Assembly (NCBI GenBank): GCA_024691425.1
Contig: JAILNQ010000056.1
Span: forward strand, 1-64,000
Direction: 5' to 3'
DNA from: Lachnospiraceae bacterium
Lineage (GTDB): Bacteria; Bacillota; Clostridia; Lachnospirales; Lachnospiraceae
Length of the DNA stretch: 64,000 bases
Position numbers and translations under genes: made by a program. The notes beneath the pieces were generated by a model. It was not told the origin of the DNA, made no database searches, and was given only the letters and a program-made list of their open reading frames with translations. Below, in pieces: positions 39,167 to 49,250 of this stretch. The number at the start of each line of letters is the position of its first letter. Within the stretch, counting starts at the first letter, position 1.

Positions 39167-39703
39167 ATGGCACTTCGACAGATAAGAGAATTAGGAGATC
39201 CGTGCCTTGGCAAGGTGTGCAAGCCGGTTAAGGAAGTAAACGGCAGAACAAAGGATCTCATCGGGGACCTGCTCGATACGATGTATGAAGCTGAAGGCGT
39301 CGGGCTTGCCGCGCCGCAGGTCGGAATACTTAAGAGAATTGCGGTGATCGATGCAGGAGAGGATTATCAGGACGAGCCGCTCATACTCATAAATCCTGAA
39401 GTGATCGAAGTCAGCGGGGAGCAGACCGATTACGAGGGCTGCCTCAGCGTGCCCGGAAAAGTCGGAAGGGTAACAAGACCTGACCATGTAAAGATCAAGG
39501 CATACGATATGGACATGAACGAGTACATCGCCGAAGGGGATGCGCTTCTTGCGAGAGCGATGCTCCATGAGATAGAGCATCTTGACGGACATATGTACGT
39601 CGAGAAAGTCAGCGGACCGCTCCTTACGAATGAGGAATTTGCGGAACTGTTAAAGGAGCAGGAAGAGGCTGAACAGGCAGAGTCTGGGGAAGATAAGTCA
39701 TGA
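39167..39703 (+). CDS. def: Peptide deformylase
   Basis: 'EGVGLAAPQVGILKRIAVID', 'YEGCLSVPG', 'LLARAMLHEIEHLDGHMYVEKV'. Confidence 0.95.
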   Translation: MALRQIRELGDPCLGKVCKPVKEVNGRTKDLIGDLLDTMYEAEGVGLAAPQVGILKRIAVIDAGEDYQDEPLILINPEVIEVSGEQTDYEGCLSVPGKVGRVTRPDHVKIKAYDMDMNEYIAEGDALLARAMLHEIEHLDGHMYVEKVSGPLLTNEEFAELLKEQEEAEQAESGEDKS

Positions 39704-40638
39704 AGATTCTTTTTATGGGAACACCGGATTTTGCCGAGCATATTCTTGCGGCCATCTGTGATAGTAAAGAGCATGAAGTAGTTGCAGCAGTCACGCAGCC
39801 TGACCGTCCGAAAGGAAGGAGCGGCACGTTAGTGGCAAGTCCTGTAAAGGAATATGCGTCATCTCATGGGATCAGGGTGCTCCAGCCCGTGAAGATCAGA
39901 CAGAGCGAAGAGATCAAAAAGCTCCGTGAAATAGATGCTGACATATATGTGGTCGCAGCCTTCGGACAGATTCTTCCTCCGGAAGTGCTTTCGATCCCGA
40001 AGAAGGGATGCGTCAACGTGCACGCTTCGCTCCTTCCTGAATACAGAGGGGCTGCGCCTATACAGAGGGCGATAATGGACGGCAGAAAAGTCACCGGTGT
40101 GACCGTGCAGCAGATGAACGAGGGAGTGGATACAGGTGATATCATCTCGACCGTAGAGGTTGCGATCGATCCTGATGAAACCGGTGAATCACTGTTTGAT
40201 AAACTCAAGGAAGCCGGAGCGCAGCTCATAGTCAGGACACTAAGAGACATTGAAAGCGCAGAAGCGTCATTTACACCGCAGGATGAATCAAAAGCCACAT
40301 ATGCCGGAATGCTGAAGAAGGAAATGGGGCTTATAGACTTTACGAAAACGGCTGATGAGATCGAAAGACTCGTGCGGGCTTTTTCTCCCTGGCCGGGGAC
40401 ATACACGTATCTTGGAAAGAAGATGCTGAAGATCAAAAAATGCCGCGTTGTACCTGGAGGTGGAAAACCGGGCGAGGTCATATCGGTGTCAAAGGATGAG
40501 ATCGCGGTGGCCTGTGCGGAAAATGCGCTTGCTGTGACTGTTGTGCAGCTTGAAGGAAAAAGAGAAATGACAGTGCATGATTTTCTCCTCGGCAGCAGCA
40601 TAAAGACCGGAACAATGCTGGGAAATACGGCACAGTAG
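39700..40638 (+). CDS. fmt: Methionyl-tRNA formyltransferase
   Basis: 'ILFMGTPDFAEHILAAICDSKEHEVVAAVTQPDRPKGR', 'NVHASLLPEYRGAAPIQRAIMDG'. Confidence 0.95.
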   Translation: MKILFMGTPDFAEHILAAICDSKEHEVVAAVTQPDRPKGRSGTLVASPVKEYASSHGIRVLQPVKIRQSEEIKKLREIDADIYVVAAFGQILPPEVLSIPKKGCVNVHASLLPEYRGAAPIQRAIMDGRKVTGVTVQQMNEGVDTGDIISTVEVAIDPDETGESLFDKLKEAGAQLIVRTLRDIESAEASFTPQDESKATYAGMLKKEMGLIDFTKTADEIERLVRAFSPWPGTYTYLGKKMLKIKKCRVVPGGGKPGEVISVSKDEIAVACAENALAVTVVQLEGKREMTVHDFLLGSSIKTGTMLGNTAQ

Positions 40639-40671
40639 AAGGATGTTCAAGAAAAAAGGAAGGTGGAGCGT

Positions 40672-41403
40672 ATGGGAATGAATTCACTTATGAACACGGC
40701 ATACGGAGGCGGAATCTATGGCATGAGCTATCTGCTCGTTATTATCGGAGCGGTTCTGTGCCTTATCACTTCCGGCATGGTAAAATCAACGTTCAATAAA
40801 TATTCTAAGGTGCTTGCTTCATCGGGAGTTACAGGAAGAGAAGTTGCAGAGGCCATTCTCAAGAAGGAAGGCATATATGATGTAAGGGTCGAGAGAGTTG
40901 CCGGCAGTCTTACAGACAATTTCAATCCAAGCACTAAAATAGTCAACCTGTCGGAATCTGTGTATGACGTTCCGAGCGTGGCGGCGATAAGTGTTGCGGC
41001 GCATGAATGCGGTCATGCGATGCAGCATAATGAATCATATTTTCCGCTGAAGATCAGAAGCTCGATACTTCCGGCAGCGAATTTCGGATCGAAGTACGGT
41101 CTGTGGATCGTCCTTCTCGGGCTTTTCATTTCCTTCTTCCGTCCGCTCGTATTCATCGGCGTGGTGCTGTTCGCATTCGGTGTGCTTTTCCAGATAGTAA
41201 CGCTGCCCGTGGAATTCGATGCATCAAGAAGAGCGCTGGAGACAGTATCTGAGATGGGAATTCTTTCTGAAGATGAAATGACAGGCGCAAGGAAGGTGCT
41301 GAAGAGTGCGGCTATGACATATGTCGCATCAGCGGCGGCATCGATACTGTCGCTTCTTCGCCTGATACTCATAGCACGTGGAGGAAGAGGCAGACGTGAC
41401 TGA
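40672..41403 (+). CDS. Zinc metallopeptidase (YugP family)
   Basis: 'AAISVAAHECGHAMQHNESYFPLKIRSSILPAANFGSK'; TM segments. Confidence 0.9.
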   Translation: MGMNSLMNTAYGGGIYGMSYLLVIIGAVLCLITSGMVKSTFNKYSKVLASSGVTGREVAEAILKKEGIYDVRVERVAGSLTDNFNPSTKIVNLSESVYDVPSVAAISVAAHECGHAMQHNESYFPLKIRSSILPAANFGSKYGLWIVLLGLFISFFRPLVFIGVVLFAFGVLFQIVTLPVEFDASRRALETVSEMGILSEDEMTGARKVLKSAAMTYVASAAASILSLLRLILIARGGRGRRD

Positions 41404-42718
41404 TGTTCGCACTATCGCGTATAATGCACTTCTTATGGTTGAGGACGGCCGTGCGGCGAATTCGCTCGCTTCGGACGTCCTCGACAAATATTCATATCTT
41501 GATGGAGTTGACAGAGCGTTCCTGAAAAGGCTTATCGAGGGAACGATCGAGAGAAGGATATCGATAGATTATATTCTTGATCAGTACAGCAAGGTTCCGG
41601 CCGCGAAAATGAAGAAAATGGTCAGGACTCTTCTTCGTCTTGGCACGTATCAGCTGATCTACATGGACGCTGTAGCGGATCACGCCGCAGTCAGCGAGAC
41701 CGTGAAGATCGCGAAGAAGACGAAAGTGCGGGCCCTGTCAGGATACATAAATGCGGTGCTCCGCAAGATTTCTGCCGAAAGAGATAATATCGTCTGGCCG
41801 TCAGAAAACGATCCGGTAAAATACCTTTCGGTTAAGTACTCATGTCCCGAGTGGATAGTAGATAAGCTCATAAATGAGCAGGGGCGAGAAAATGCTTTAA
41901 CCGTTCTTGAACTGTCGGTAAGCGTAAGACCTGTTGCGGCAAGAGTGAACATATCAAAGGGTACGGCAGAAGAAGCGCTCGGGCTATGCCACGGACGGCC
42001 GTCCGAAGTAATGGAAAATGCCATAGTGCTGACTGAGTATGATAATATCGCTGATATTCCGGCCGTTAAGGAAGGAAGGATCTGCGTGCAGGATATAAGC
42101 TCCATGCTCGTATGCGCCCTTGCCGGAATAAAGAAAGATCACACGGTGCTCGATGTGTGCGCATCCCCTGGCGGAAAGACGGTTCATGCGGCGGATCTTG
42201 CCGCAAGCGGAAAAGTCATTGCATGCGATGTTTCGCAAAAGAAGATCGACAGGATCCGGGAGAATGCCGACAGGTGCGGATTTTCGAACATAGAGACAAG
42301 AATATGCGATTCATCGGTATTTTCTGATAGCTTTGCTGAGTATGCGGACGTTGTGATCGCGGATGTTCCATGCTCCGGGCTCGGAGTCATGGGCAGGAAG
42401 AACGATATAAAGTACAATCTGACACAAAGCTCGATCGATGATCTTGTCGTGCTTCAGAGAAAGATACTTGAAAATGCCTCGCGGTATGTTAAACCCGGAG
42501 GGATTCTGATGTTCTCGACATGCACGGTGTCTTTGACCGAAAATCAGGAGAACATGCGGTTTCTTACCGAGGAGTGCGGCCTATGTCCTGTTGATTTTTA
42601 TGATGAGCTGCCCCTAAAGCTTAAAGATGATTCTGCCAGAAGCGGGTATATTCAGCTTTATGGCGATGGCGGCGCAACGGACGGATTTTTCATCGGAAAG
42701 CTGGTGAAAAGAACATGA
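41396..42718 (+). CDS. rsmB: 16S rRNA (cytosine-967-C5)-methyltransferase
   Basis: NusB-like N-terminus 'AFLKRLIEGTIERRISIDYIL'; 'LDVCASPGGKTVHAA', 'ADVPCSGLGVMGRKNDIKYN', 'GGILMFSTCTVSLTENQENM'. Confidence 0.93.
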   Translation: MTDVRTIAYNALLMVEDGRAANSLASDVLDKYSYLDGVDRAFLKRLIEGTIERRISIDYILDQYSKVPAAKMKKMVRTLLRLGTYQLIYMDAVADHAAVSETVKIAKKTKVRALSGYINAVLRKISAERDNIVWPSENDPVKYLSVKYSCPEWIVDKLINEQGRENALTVLELSVSVRPVAARVNISKGTAEEALGLCHGRPSEVMENAIVLTEYDNIADIPAVKEGRICVQDISSMLVCALAGIKKDHTVLDVCASPGGKTVHAADLAASGKVIACDVSQKKIDRIRENADRCGFSNIETRICDSSVFSDSFAEYADVVIADVPCSGLGVMGRKNDIKYNLTQSSIDDLVVLQRKILENASRYVKPGGILMFSTCTVSLTENQENMRFLTEECGLCPVDFYDELPLKLKDDSARSGYIQLYGDGGATDGFFIGKLVKRT

Positions 42719-43770
42719 AACCTGACATCAGATCATGCACATATGATGAGCTTGCCGGATGGATAACCTCGATCGGTGAAAAGCCGTACAGGGCCGGCCA
42801 GATATTCGGATGGCTTCACGCAAAGAAAGTGCCGGACATAGAATCCATGACGGACATTTCAAAGGATCTGCGCCGTAAGATAGCCGATCAGTGGATGATA
42901 CATGAGGTCACGCCAGTAAAAGTGCTCGTATCCAAGGCGGACGGAACGCGCAAATATCTGCACAAGCTCAGCGACGGCAACATAATCGAGACGGTGCTTC
43001 TTAAATACGATTACGGAAACAGTGTCTGCATCAGTTCCCAGGTCGGATGCCGAATGGGATGCAGGTTCTGTGCGTCAACGATCGACGGGCTTGTAAGAGG
43101 GCTTCTGCCGGGAGAGATGGCCGCACAGGTTTATTCGGTTGAAAAGGATATCGGGGAGAGAGTAAGTCACATAGTCGTCATGGGCAGCGGCGAGCCGCTC
43201 GATAATTACGATAATTTCACGGATTTTCTTGATATCATCACGGACAGCAGGGGAGCAGACATAAGCGGACGGAACATCACGGCCAGCACATGCGGAATCG
43301 TGCCGAAGATCCGGGAGCTTGCCGACAGGAAATATACGCTTACGCTCGCGCTTTCGCTCCATGCGGTAACTGACGGGAAAAGAAGGCAGATCATGCCTAT
43401 AGCCGCGAAATATCCGCTCGATGAGGTGCTTTCGGCATGCAGATACTACCGGGATGTCACGGGACGGAGAATAACGCTTGAATACAGCCTTATAGACGGC
43501 TTTAATGACGGCGATGAGGACGCTCGCGGACTGATCCGGATAGCAGGCGGACTCGGTGCCCATGTAAACCTTATTCCGGTTAATCCGATAGAGGAGAGAA
43601 AATACCGCGCCACAAGCGGAAAAACCGCCTTTGCGCTCAAAAATAAACTTGAAAAAAACAGGATAAATGTTACTATAAGAAGGGAAATGGGGCGCGATAT
43701 AAGCGGTGCCTGCGGGCAGCTGCGGCGCAGCTTCATAAGTGATGACGGTTCAGGAGACCACAATGTTTAA
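42715..43770 (+). CDS. rlmN: 23S rRNA (adenine-2503-C2)-methyltransferase, radical SAM
   Basis: 'SSQVGCRMGCRFCASTIDGLVRGLLPGEM', 'VVMGSGEPLDNYDN', 'REMGRDISGACGQLRR'. Confidence 0.95.
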   Translation: MKPDIRSCTYDELAGWITSIGEKPYRAGQIFGWLHAKKVPDIESMTDISKDLRRKIADQWMIHEVTPVKVLVSKADGTRKYLHKLSDGNIIETVLLKYDYGNSVCISSQVGCRMGCRFCASTIDGLVRGLLPGEMAAQVYSVEKDIGERVSHIVVMGSGEPLDNYDNFTDFLDIITDSRGADISGRNITASTCGIVPKIRELADRKYTLTLALSLHAVTDGKRRQIMPIAAKYPLDEVLSACRYYRDVTGRRITLEYSLIDGFNDGDEDARGLIRIAGGLGAHVNLIPVNPIEERKYRATSGKTAFALKNKLEKNRINVTIRREMGRDISGACGQLRRSFISDDGSGDHNV

Positions 43771-44497
43771 AACCTATTCAATGACAGATATCGGAAGAAA
43801 GAGGAAACTCAATCAGGATACTGTCTATTCATGCGAACATCCTCTCGGAAATCTGAATAATCTTTTCATCGTCGCCGACGGGATGGGAGGACATAAGGCC
43901 GGTGATTATGCTTCTGCATATACGGTAAAGGCAATAGAGCGCGAGGTCGAGGTGTGCGAGGACAAGTCGCCGGTAAAGATACTCCGCGAGGCCATTACAG
44001 TTGCGAACATGGAAATATATGAGAAGGCAGGCAGCGAAGCTGATTTTGCCGGAATGGGTACTACTGTTGTTGCAGCTACCATTTCGGATGATACGCTCTA
44101 TGTCGCGAATGTCGGCGACAGCCGTCTGTATCTTATCGATAAGTCGATCACGCAGATCACGAAGGATCATTCCCTCGTGGCTGAACTTGTGCGCAAAGGC
44201 TCGCTTGATGAAAGCCAGGCGAAAGCCCATCCTGACAAGAATATCATCACAAGGGCTATAGGAGCCGCACCTAAGGTTGAAATCGATTTCTTTGAGGTTG
44301 AGCTCAGTGTCGGCGACATCATACTGATGTGTACTGACGGGCTTACGAATATGGTTGACGATGACGAGATACTCCGCATCGTCCGTACAGGCATGGATGT
44401 TGCGGATATTGCGGAAAACCTTATCAAGATGGCCAACCACAACGGCGGGAAGGATAATATAGGGGTTGTTATCATTGAGGCCGTGGAGGAGAGATAA
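43763..44497 (+). CDS. prpC: PP2C-family protein phosphatase
   Basis: 'DIGRKRKLNQDTVY', 'FIVADGMGGHKAGDYAS', 'MGTTVVAATISDDTLYVANVGDSRLYLI'. Confidence 0.93.
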   Translation: MFKTYSMTDIGRKRKLNQDTVYSCEHPLGNLNNLFIVADGMGGHKAGDYASAYTVKAIEREVEVCEDKSPVKILREAITVANMEIYEKAGSEADFAGMGTTVVAATISDDTLYVANVGDSRLYLIDKSITQITKDHSLVAELVRKGSLDESQAKAHPDKNIITRAIGAAPKVEIDFFEVELSVGDIILMCTDGLTNMVDDDEILRIVRTGMDVADIAENLIKMANHNGGKDNIGVVIIEAVEER

Positions 44498-46759
44498 ATG
44501 CTTGAGTTCGGAACATTTTTAGGGGATAGATACGAAATACTCGAATTGATAGGCAGCGGCGGAATGGCCGATGTCTATAAAGCGAAGTGCCATAAACTCA
44601 ACAGATTCGTTGCGATCAAAGTATTAAAGCCGGAGTTTTCTTCAGACTCGGGTTTCGTATCAAAGTTCAAAGCGGAAGCGCAGGCCGCGGCAGGTCTCAT
44701 GCATCCGAACATCGTCAATGTCTATGACGTCGGCGAAGAGCGCAGGATGTATTATTTTGTAATGGAGCTTGTCGAAGGCATAACCTTAAAGCACTACATC
44801 GAAAAGAAGATCAGGCTTACCGCGAAGGAAGCCGTCAGCATTGCGATCCAGGTTTCGATGGGTATTGAGGCTGCGCACAACAACGGTATCATCCACCGCG
44901 ACATCAAACCGCAGAACATCATCATTTCCAAGGAAGGAAAAGTCAAAGTCGCTGATTTCGGTATCGCTAAAGCAGCAACAAGCAATACCGTTACTTCGCA
45001 TGCGATGGGATCTGTGCATTATACGTCTCCGGAGCAGGCCAGAGGTGGATATTCCGATGCCAAGAGCGACATTTATTCGATAGGTATCACACTGTTTGAA
45101 ATGATAACAGGGCATGTGCCGTTTGACGGTGAGACAACTGTAGCCGTCGCGATCAAACATATACAGGAGGAGATGCCTTCTCCGAGAGTGTATGTACCCG
45201 ACGTTCCGATAAGCGTTGAGCAGATAATTGCAAAGTGCTGTCAGAAAAATCCCGACAGAAGGTACGCGAATGTCGGACAGCTTATCCGCGATCTGAAGCA
45301 TTCACTGACGAACCCTGATGAGGAGTTCGTCGTGTTCAATGAACCCGCTTCAGAAGGCGGCACTAAGAACATATCCGAATCCGAGAAGATGCAGATCAGG
45401 AAGCAGACATCCGCTCCGATCCCAGCCATCGCAGAGGAGAACATCGCACCGCCGAGAAAGCCGGCACAGTATGAGAACGATATGGAACCTGGATTAGATG
45501 ACGATGATGACTTTGAGGATGTGTTCGGGATCAGTAACAAGAAGCAGCCGAAGGCTGAGCGCAGCGCGCCCGCAAGAGAGCCTTCGAAGAAGAGAGAATC
45601 AAGAGATCCGAGGGACGCAAGGGATGTAAAACAAAAGAGCAGAAAGGGCGATCCTCCCGCAAAGAAACAGAATTCTTACAGAGTCAGGGAAGACGATTAT
45701 TATGATGATGACGGTCTCGATGATGATGTTGATCCTAAGATGGAAAAGGCCGTCACGATACTGCTCGTTGTTGCCGCGATCATAATAACGATAATCGCTA
45801 TTGTAGTTATAGGTAAAGTGTTCGGTATGTTCTCCGGCTCATCAGGCGATGATGAAGAAGAGCTTAAGATCGAGACCTCGGCAGGAACAACGATAGTACC
45901 GAATGTCGTCGGAATGAGCGTGGCAGAGGCAAGTGATGCTCTAACAAAGGCAGGGCTCACGGCGAAGGCCACTTACAGCGAGTCTACCGAATATGACAAG
46001 GATTACATAGTATCTCAGGATATAGCAGGAAATACCGAGGTTGAAAGCGGCACGGTCCTCAATCTTGTTGTTTCGTCCGGTAAAGTTGTTGGAGTTACGG
46101 TTCCGGATGTCGTAGGCTATACAGAAGCAGAGGCAAAGGTGATGCTCGATAATGAGGGCTTTGCGATGCAGAAACAGCTTCAGGAGAGCGACAGCGTTGA
46201 AAAGGGTATGGTAATATCCCAGAATCCTCTCGGAGCCACGACTGCGGCGAAGGGAAGCCAGGTTACCGTTGTCATCAGTTCCGGAAAGAACATCGAGCAG
46301 ATAACGATGCCTGATCTTGTCGGAAAGACCGAAGAAGAGGCAAAGGTTCTCATAGACGAGGAAGGACTTTCGATAGGGACTGTCGCAGAAGAGGATTCAG
46401 ATACAGTCGATAAAGGAAAAGTCATTTCTCAGGCACCCGCGGCCGGCGGAATGGTCGACAAGGGAACGGCCGTTGACCTCAAGGTCAGCCTCGGGAAGAA
46501 GATAAAAACATATTCCTGCTCTGTTGATGTCGGCTCACCCGCTAACTTCATGGAAGGGTCCGAGGCAGTGATCGTGCTTATGAGCCCGGCCGGCGAAGAA
46601 CTCGGAAGATTTTCAACGACGACATTCCCGTATACTGTTTCAAAGAGCGGGATAAGCGATATTTCAGCAGGAATTGTTACGATAACGTATCTGTCCGCGG
46701 AAGGCACGTGGGAGACCACTAATCCTGTTGCGGTAACGTTCACGGAAGAAGCTGAATAA
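44498..46759 (+). CDS. prkC: Serine/threonine protein kinase with three PASTA repeats
   Basis: 'GGMADVYKAKCHKLNRFVAIKVLKPEF', 'IIHRDIKPQNIIISKEGKVKVADFGIAKAA'; TM, three PASTA units 'VPNVVGM', 'VPDVVGY', 'MPDLVGK'. Confidence 0.95.
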   Translation: MLEFGTFLGDRYEILELIGSGGMADVYKAKCHKLNRFVAIKVLKPEFSSDSGFVSKFKAEAQAAAGLMHPNIVNVYDVGEERRMYYFVMELVEGITLKHYIEKKIRLTAKEAVSIAIQVSMGIEAAHNNGIIHRDIKPQNIIISKEGKVKVADFGIAKAATSNTVTSHAMGSVHYTSPEQARGGYSDAKSDIYSIGITLFEMITGHVPFDGETTVAVAIKHIQEEMPSPRVYVPDVPISVEQIIAKCCQKNPDRRYANVGQLIRDLKHSLTNPDEEFVVFNEPASEGGTKNISESEKMQIRKQTSAPIPAIAEENIAPPRKPAQYENDMEPGLDDDDDFEDVFGISNKKQPKAERSAPAREPSKKRESRDPRDARDVKQKSRKGDPPAKKQNSYRVREDDYYDDDGLDDDVDPKMEKAVTILLVVAAIIITIIAIVVIGKVFGMFSGSSGDDEEELKIETSAGTTIVPNVVGMSVAEASDALTKAGLTAKATYSESTEYDKDYIVSQDIAGNTEVESGTVLNLVVSSGKVVGVTVPDVVGYTEAEAKVMLDNEGFAMQKQLQESDSVEKGMVISQNPLGATTAAKGSQVTVVISSGKNIEQITMPDLVGKTEEEAKVLIDEEGLSIGTVAEEDSDTVDKGKVISQAPAAGGMVDKGTAVDLKVSLGKKIKTYSCSVDVGSPANFMEGSEAVIVLMSPAGEELGRFSTTTFPYTVSKSGISDISAGIVTITYLSAEGTWETTNPVAVTFTEEAE

Positions 46760-47631
46760 TGCATGGACGTATCATAAAAGGTGTCGGAGGATTCTATTAT
46801 GTTCATACCGACAGAGGAATATACACCTGCCATGCAAAGGGCCTGTTGAGACTTGACGGCAGAAGGCCGCTTGTAGGCGATATAGTTGATATCGATATAG
46901 TTCCCGATGAGGAGATGGTTGCGAATATCTCCGGGATACATGAGCGAAAGAACACCCTGATCCGGCCTAATGTCGCGAATGTAGACCAGACACTCATCAT
47001 CTTCTCGCTCGTAAGGCCTGAACCTAATTTCGTCACATGCGATAAAATGATACTCCAGTACCTGACTCAGGATATCGAGGTGCTGCTGTGTTTCAACAAG
47101 GAAGACCTTGCGGACGACAATCTGGCCGAGTCCGTGGCAGATGATTACAGGAACTGCGGATGCCGCCTGTTCGTTACGAGCGCTAAAGAAAAAGAGGGAA
47201 TTACAGAACTATCGCAAGCACTTACCGGCAGAACGACGGTTGTTTCGGGACCTTCCGGAGTCGGAAAATCATCGCTTATAAACTGCCTTACAGGGAATGA
47301 TTCGGCGGCTACCGGCGAGATATCCGAAAAGCTTGCAAGAGGAAAGCATACTACAAGGCATTCCGAGATCATTCCGATAATGGAAAATACATACATAATT
47401 GACACGCCGGGATTCGGTTCCTTTGATCTTTTCGATATAAAACCGGAAGATCTGACGGACTATTACGAGGAGTTTCGAGACGCTGCGGCGTGTCGTTTTA
47501 TGCCATGCTCACATACGCATGAACCGGGATGCGCCATCAAAGAGGCGGTAGCAGCCGGCAGCATTTCAAAAAGAAGATACGATAACTATGTGTACATTTA
47601 CGATGAGCTGAACAGGATGAGGAGGCACTGA
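46759..47631 (+). CDS. rsgA: Ribosome small-subunit-dependent GTPase A
   Basis: Permuted GTPase: 'VVSGPSGVGKSSLINCLTG', 'RGKHTTRHSEI', 'IIDTPGFGSFDL', zinc motif 'CRFMPCSHTHEPGC'. Confidence 0.95.
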   Translation: MHGRIIKGVGGFYYVHTDRGIYTCHAKGLLRLDGRRPLVGDIVDIDIVPDEEMVANISGIHERKNTLIRPNVANVDQTLIIFSLVRPEPNFVTCDKMILQYLTQDIEVLLCFNKEDLADDNLAESVADDYRNCGCRLFVTSAKEKEGITELSQALTGRTTVVSGPSGVGKSSLINCLTGNDSAATGEISEKLARGKHTTRHSEIIPIMENTYIIDTPGFGSFDLFDIKPEDLTDYYEEFRDAAACRFMPCSHTHEPGCAIKEAVAAGSISKRRYDNYVYIYDELNRMRRH

Positions 47632-47632
47632 A

Positions 47633-48298
47633 ATGATCATCTTATCACCTTCAATACTTGCCGCGGACTTTACGATCCTCGGGGAGCAGATGAAGAAGGC
47701 TGAGGCCGGAGGCAATGAATACTTTCACTTTGACGTTATGGACGGGATGTTCGTTCCGAACATTTCCTTCGGGCTGCCGGTGCTTTCGTCTTTAAGAAAA
47801 GCAACCGAGAAAGTGCTCGATGTCCATCTTATGATCGAGGCTCCTGAAAGATATGTTGACAGATTCATCGATGCAGGTGCCGATATCATTACGGTCCATC
47901 AGGAAGCATGCGTTCCTCTTGTTGAAACGCTGGAGAAGATACACAAAAGAGGGAAGCGTGCAGGGATTGCAGTAAAGCCGCATACAGGAGTCGGTGCGCT
48001 TGAACCGTATCTCCATCTTGCGGATATGTTCCTCATCATGACCGTGGAGCCGGGATTCGGCGGACAGAAATACATGGAAATGTGCACTGACAAGATCAGG
48101 ACGCTCCGGGGTATGCTGAATGAAAAGGGACTTGATGCCGACATTCAGGTCGATGGAGGCATTACACGTGAAAATGTCAGAACCGTTCTTGATGCGGGAG
48201 CGAACGTCATAGTAATGGGCTCTTCCGTGTTCGGCGGAGACATTACGGACAATTCGGCATATTTTACGCGCCTTTTTTCGGAGTATGACAATAAGTAA
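47633..48298 (+). CDS. rpe: Ribulose-phosphate 3-epimerase
   Basis: 'LSPSILAADFTILGEQ', 'FHFDVMDGMFVPNISFG', 'VDGGITRENVRTVLDAGANVIVMGSSVFG'. Confidence 0.95.
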   Translation: MIILSPSILAADFTILGEQMKKAEAGGNEYFHFDVMDGMFVPNISFGLPVLSSLRKATEKVLDVHLMIEAPERYVDRFIDAGADIITVHQEACVPLVETLEKIHKRGKRAGIAVKPHTGVGALEPYLHLADMFLIMTVEPGFGGQKYMEMCTDKIRTLRGMLNEKGLDADIQVDGGITRENVRTVLDAGANVIVMGSSVFGGDITDNSAYFTRLFSEYDNK

Positions 48299-48323
48299 GG
48301 GGATTTAAAAAGGGAGAGGTTCT

Positions 48324-49250
48324 ATGAAAAACTATATCAAGATAGCCCGTCCGGATCACTGGGTTAAAAACGTATTTATCATGCCCGGAATCGCGATAGC
48401 GATTCTGCTGACTGATTTTACGTTCTCGGGCGGCATGATCGTTAAGTTCATTATCGGTTTTATGGCAACATGCTTCATAGCCTCAGCGAATTATGTCATA
48501 AACGAATGGCTTGATGCCGAGTTCGACAAGTATCATCCGACCAAGAAGAACAGACCGGTTGTATCCGAGAACATGAAGCTATCACTCGTTCTTACGGAAT
48601 ATGCGGTGCTGATCGCAGCAGGGCTTATCCTGTCATATTTTGTCTGTATGCCTTTCATGTACATGGAGATATGGCTCCTTATTATGGGTGTTCTTTATAA
48701 CGTGAAGCCGATCAGGACGAAGGACATACCTTATCTTGATGTTCTTTCAGAATCGATAAACAATATGATACGGCTGCTGCTCGGATGGTTCATAATAACG
48801 CAGGAGTTTCAGCCTCCTATAAGCATACTTATCGGATACTGGTTTGCAGGCGCATTCTTAATGGCTACGAAACGGTTTGCTGAATACAGGATGATAGGAG
48901 ACCCTTCGGTAGCCGGTCTGTACAGAAAGAGCTTCGCGCATTATTCGGAAACGAGTCTTCTCGTATCATCATTCTTTTATGCTATGTGCGCAACGTTTTT
49001 CATCGGCGTGTTCATGATAAAATACAGGATGGAATACATCATCGCGATGCCGTTCGTCTTCGGGCTTTTCTGCTTCTATCTCTACATAGCGTTCAAGCCT
49101 GATTCGGCCGTACAGAAGCCGGAGAAGCTCTATAAGGAAAAATCGCTCCTCATATACATCGCAGTCCTTACGGTCATTCTGCTCGCACTGACGTTCATTG
49201 ATATACCGATGCCTTCATACTGGGTAAACCCGACACTGTTCGGAGTGTGA
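48324..49250 (+). CDS. UbiA-family prenyltransferase, decaprenyl-phosphate phosphoribosyltransferase-like
   Basis: 'IKIARPDHWVKNVFIMPG', Asp-rich motif 'NEWLDAEFDKYHPTKKNRP', 'YNVKPIRTKDIPYLDVLSESINNMIRLLLGW'. Confidence 0.82.
   Translation: MKNYIKIARPDHWVKNVFIMPGIAIAILLTDFTFSGGMIVKFIIGFMATCFIASANYVINEWLDAEFDKYHPTKKNRPVVSENMKLSLVLTEYAVLIAAGLILSYFVCMPFMYMEIWLLIMGVLYNVKPIRTKDIPYLDVLSESINNMIRLLLGWFIITQEFQPPISILIGYWFAGAFLMATKRFAEYRMIGDPSVAGLYRKSFAHYSETSLLVSSFFYAMCATFFIGVFMIKYRMEYIIAMPFVFGLFCFYLYIAFKPDSAVQKPEKLYKEKSLLIYIAVLTVILLALTFIDIPMPSYWVNPTLFGV

Noticed and set aside
39864-40601. 245-aa minus-strand ORF
   Set aside because: Fully antisense to fmt, whose protein is unmistakable; Ser-rich translation typical of a shadow frame.
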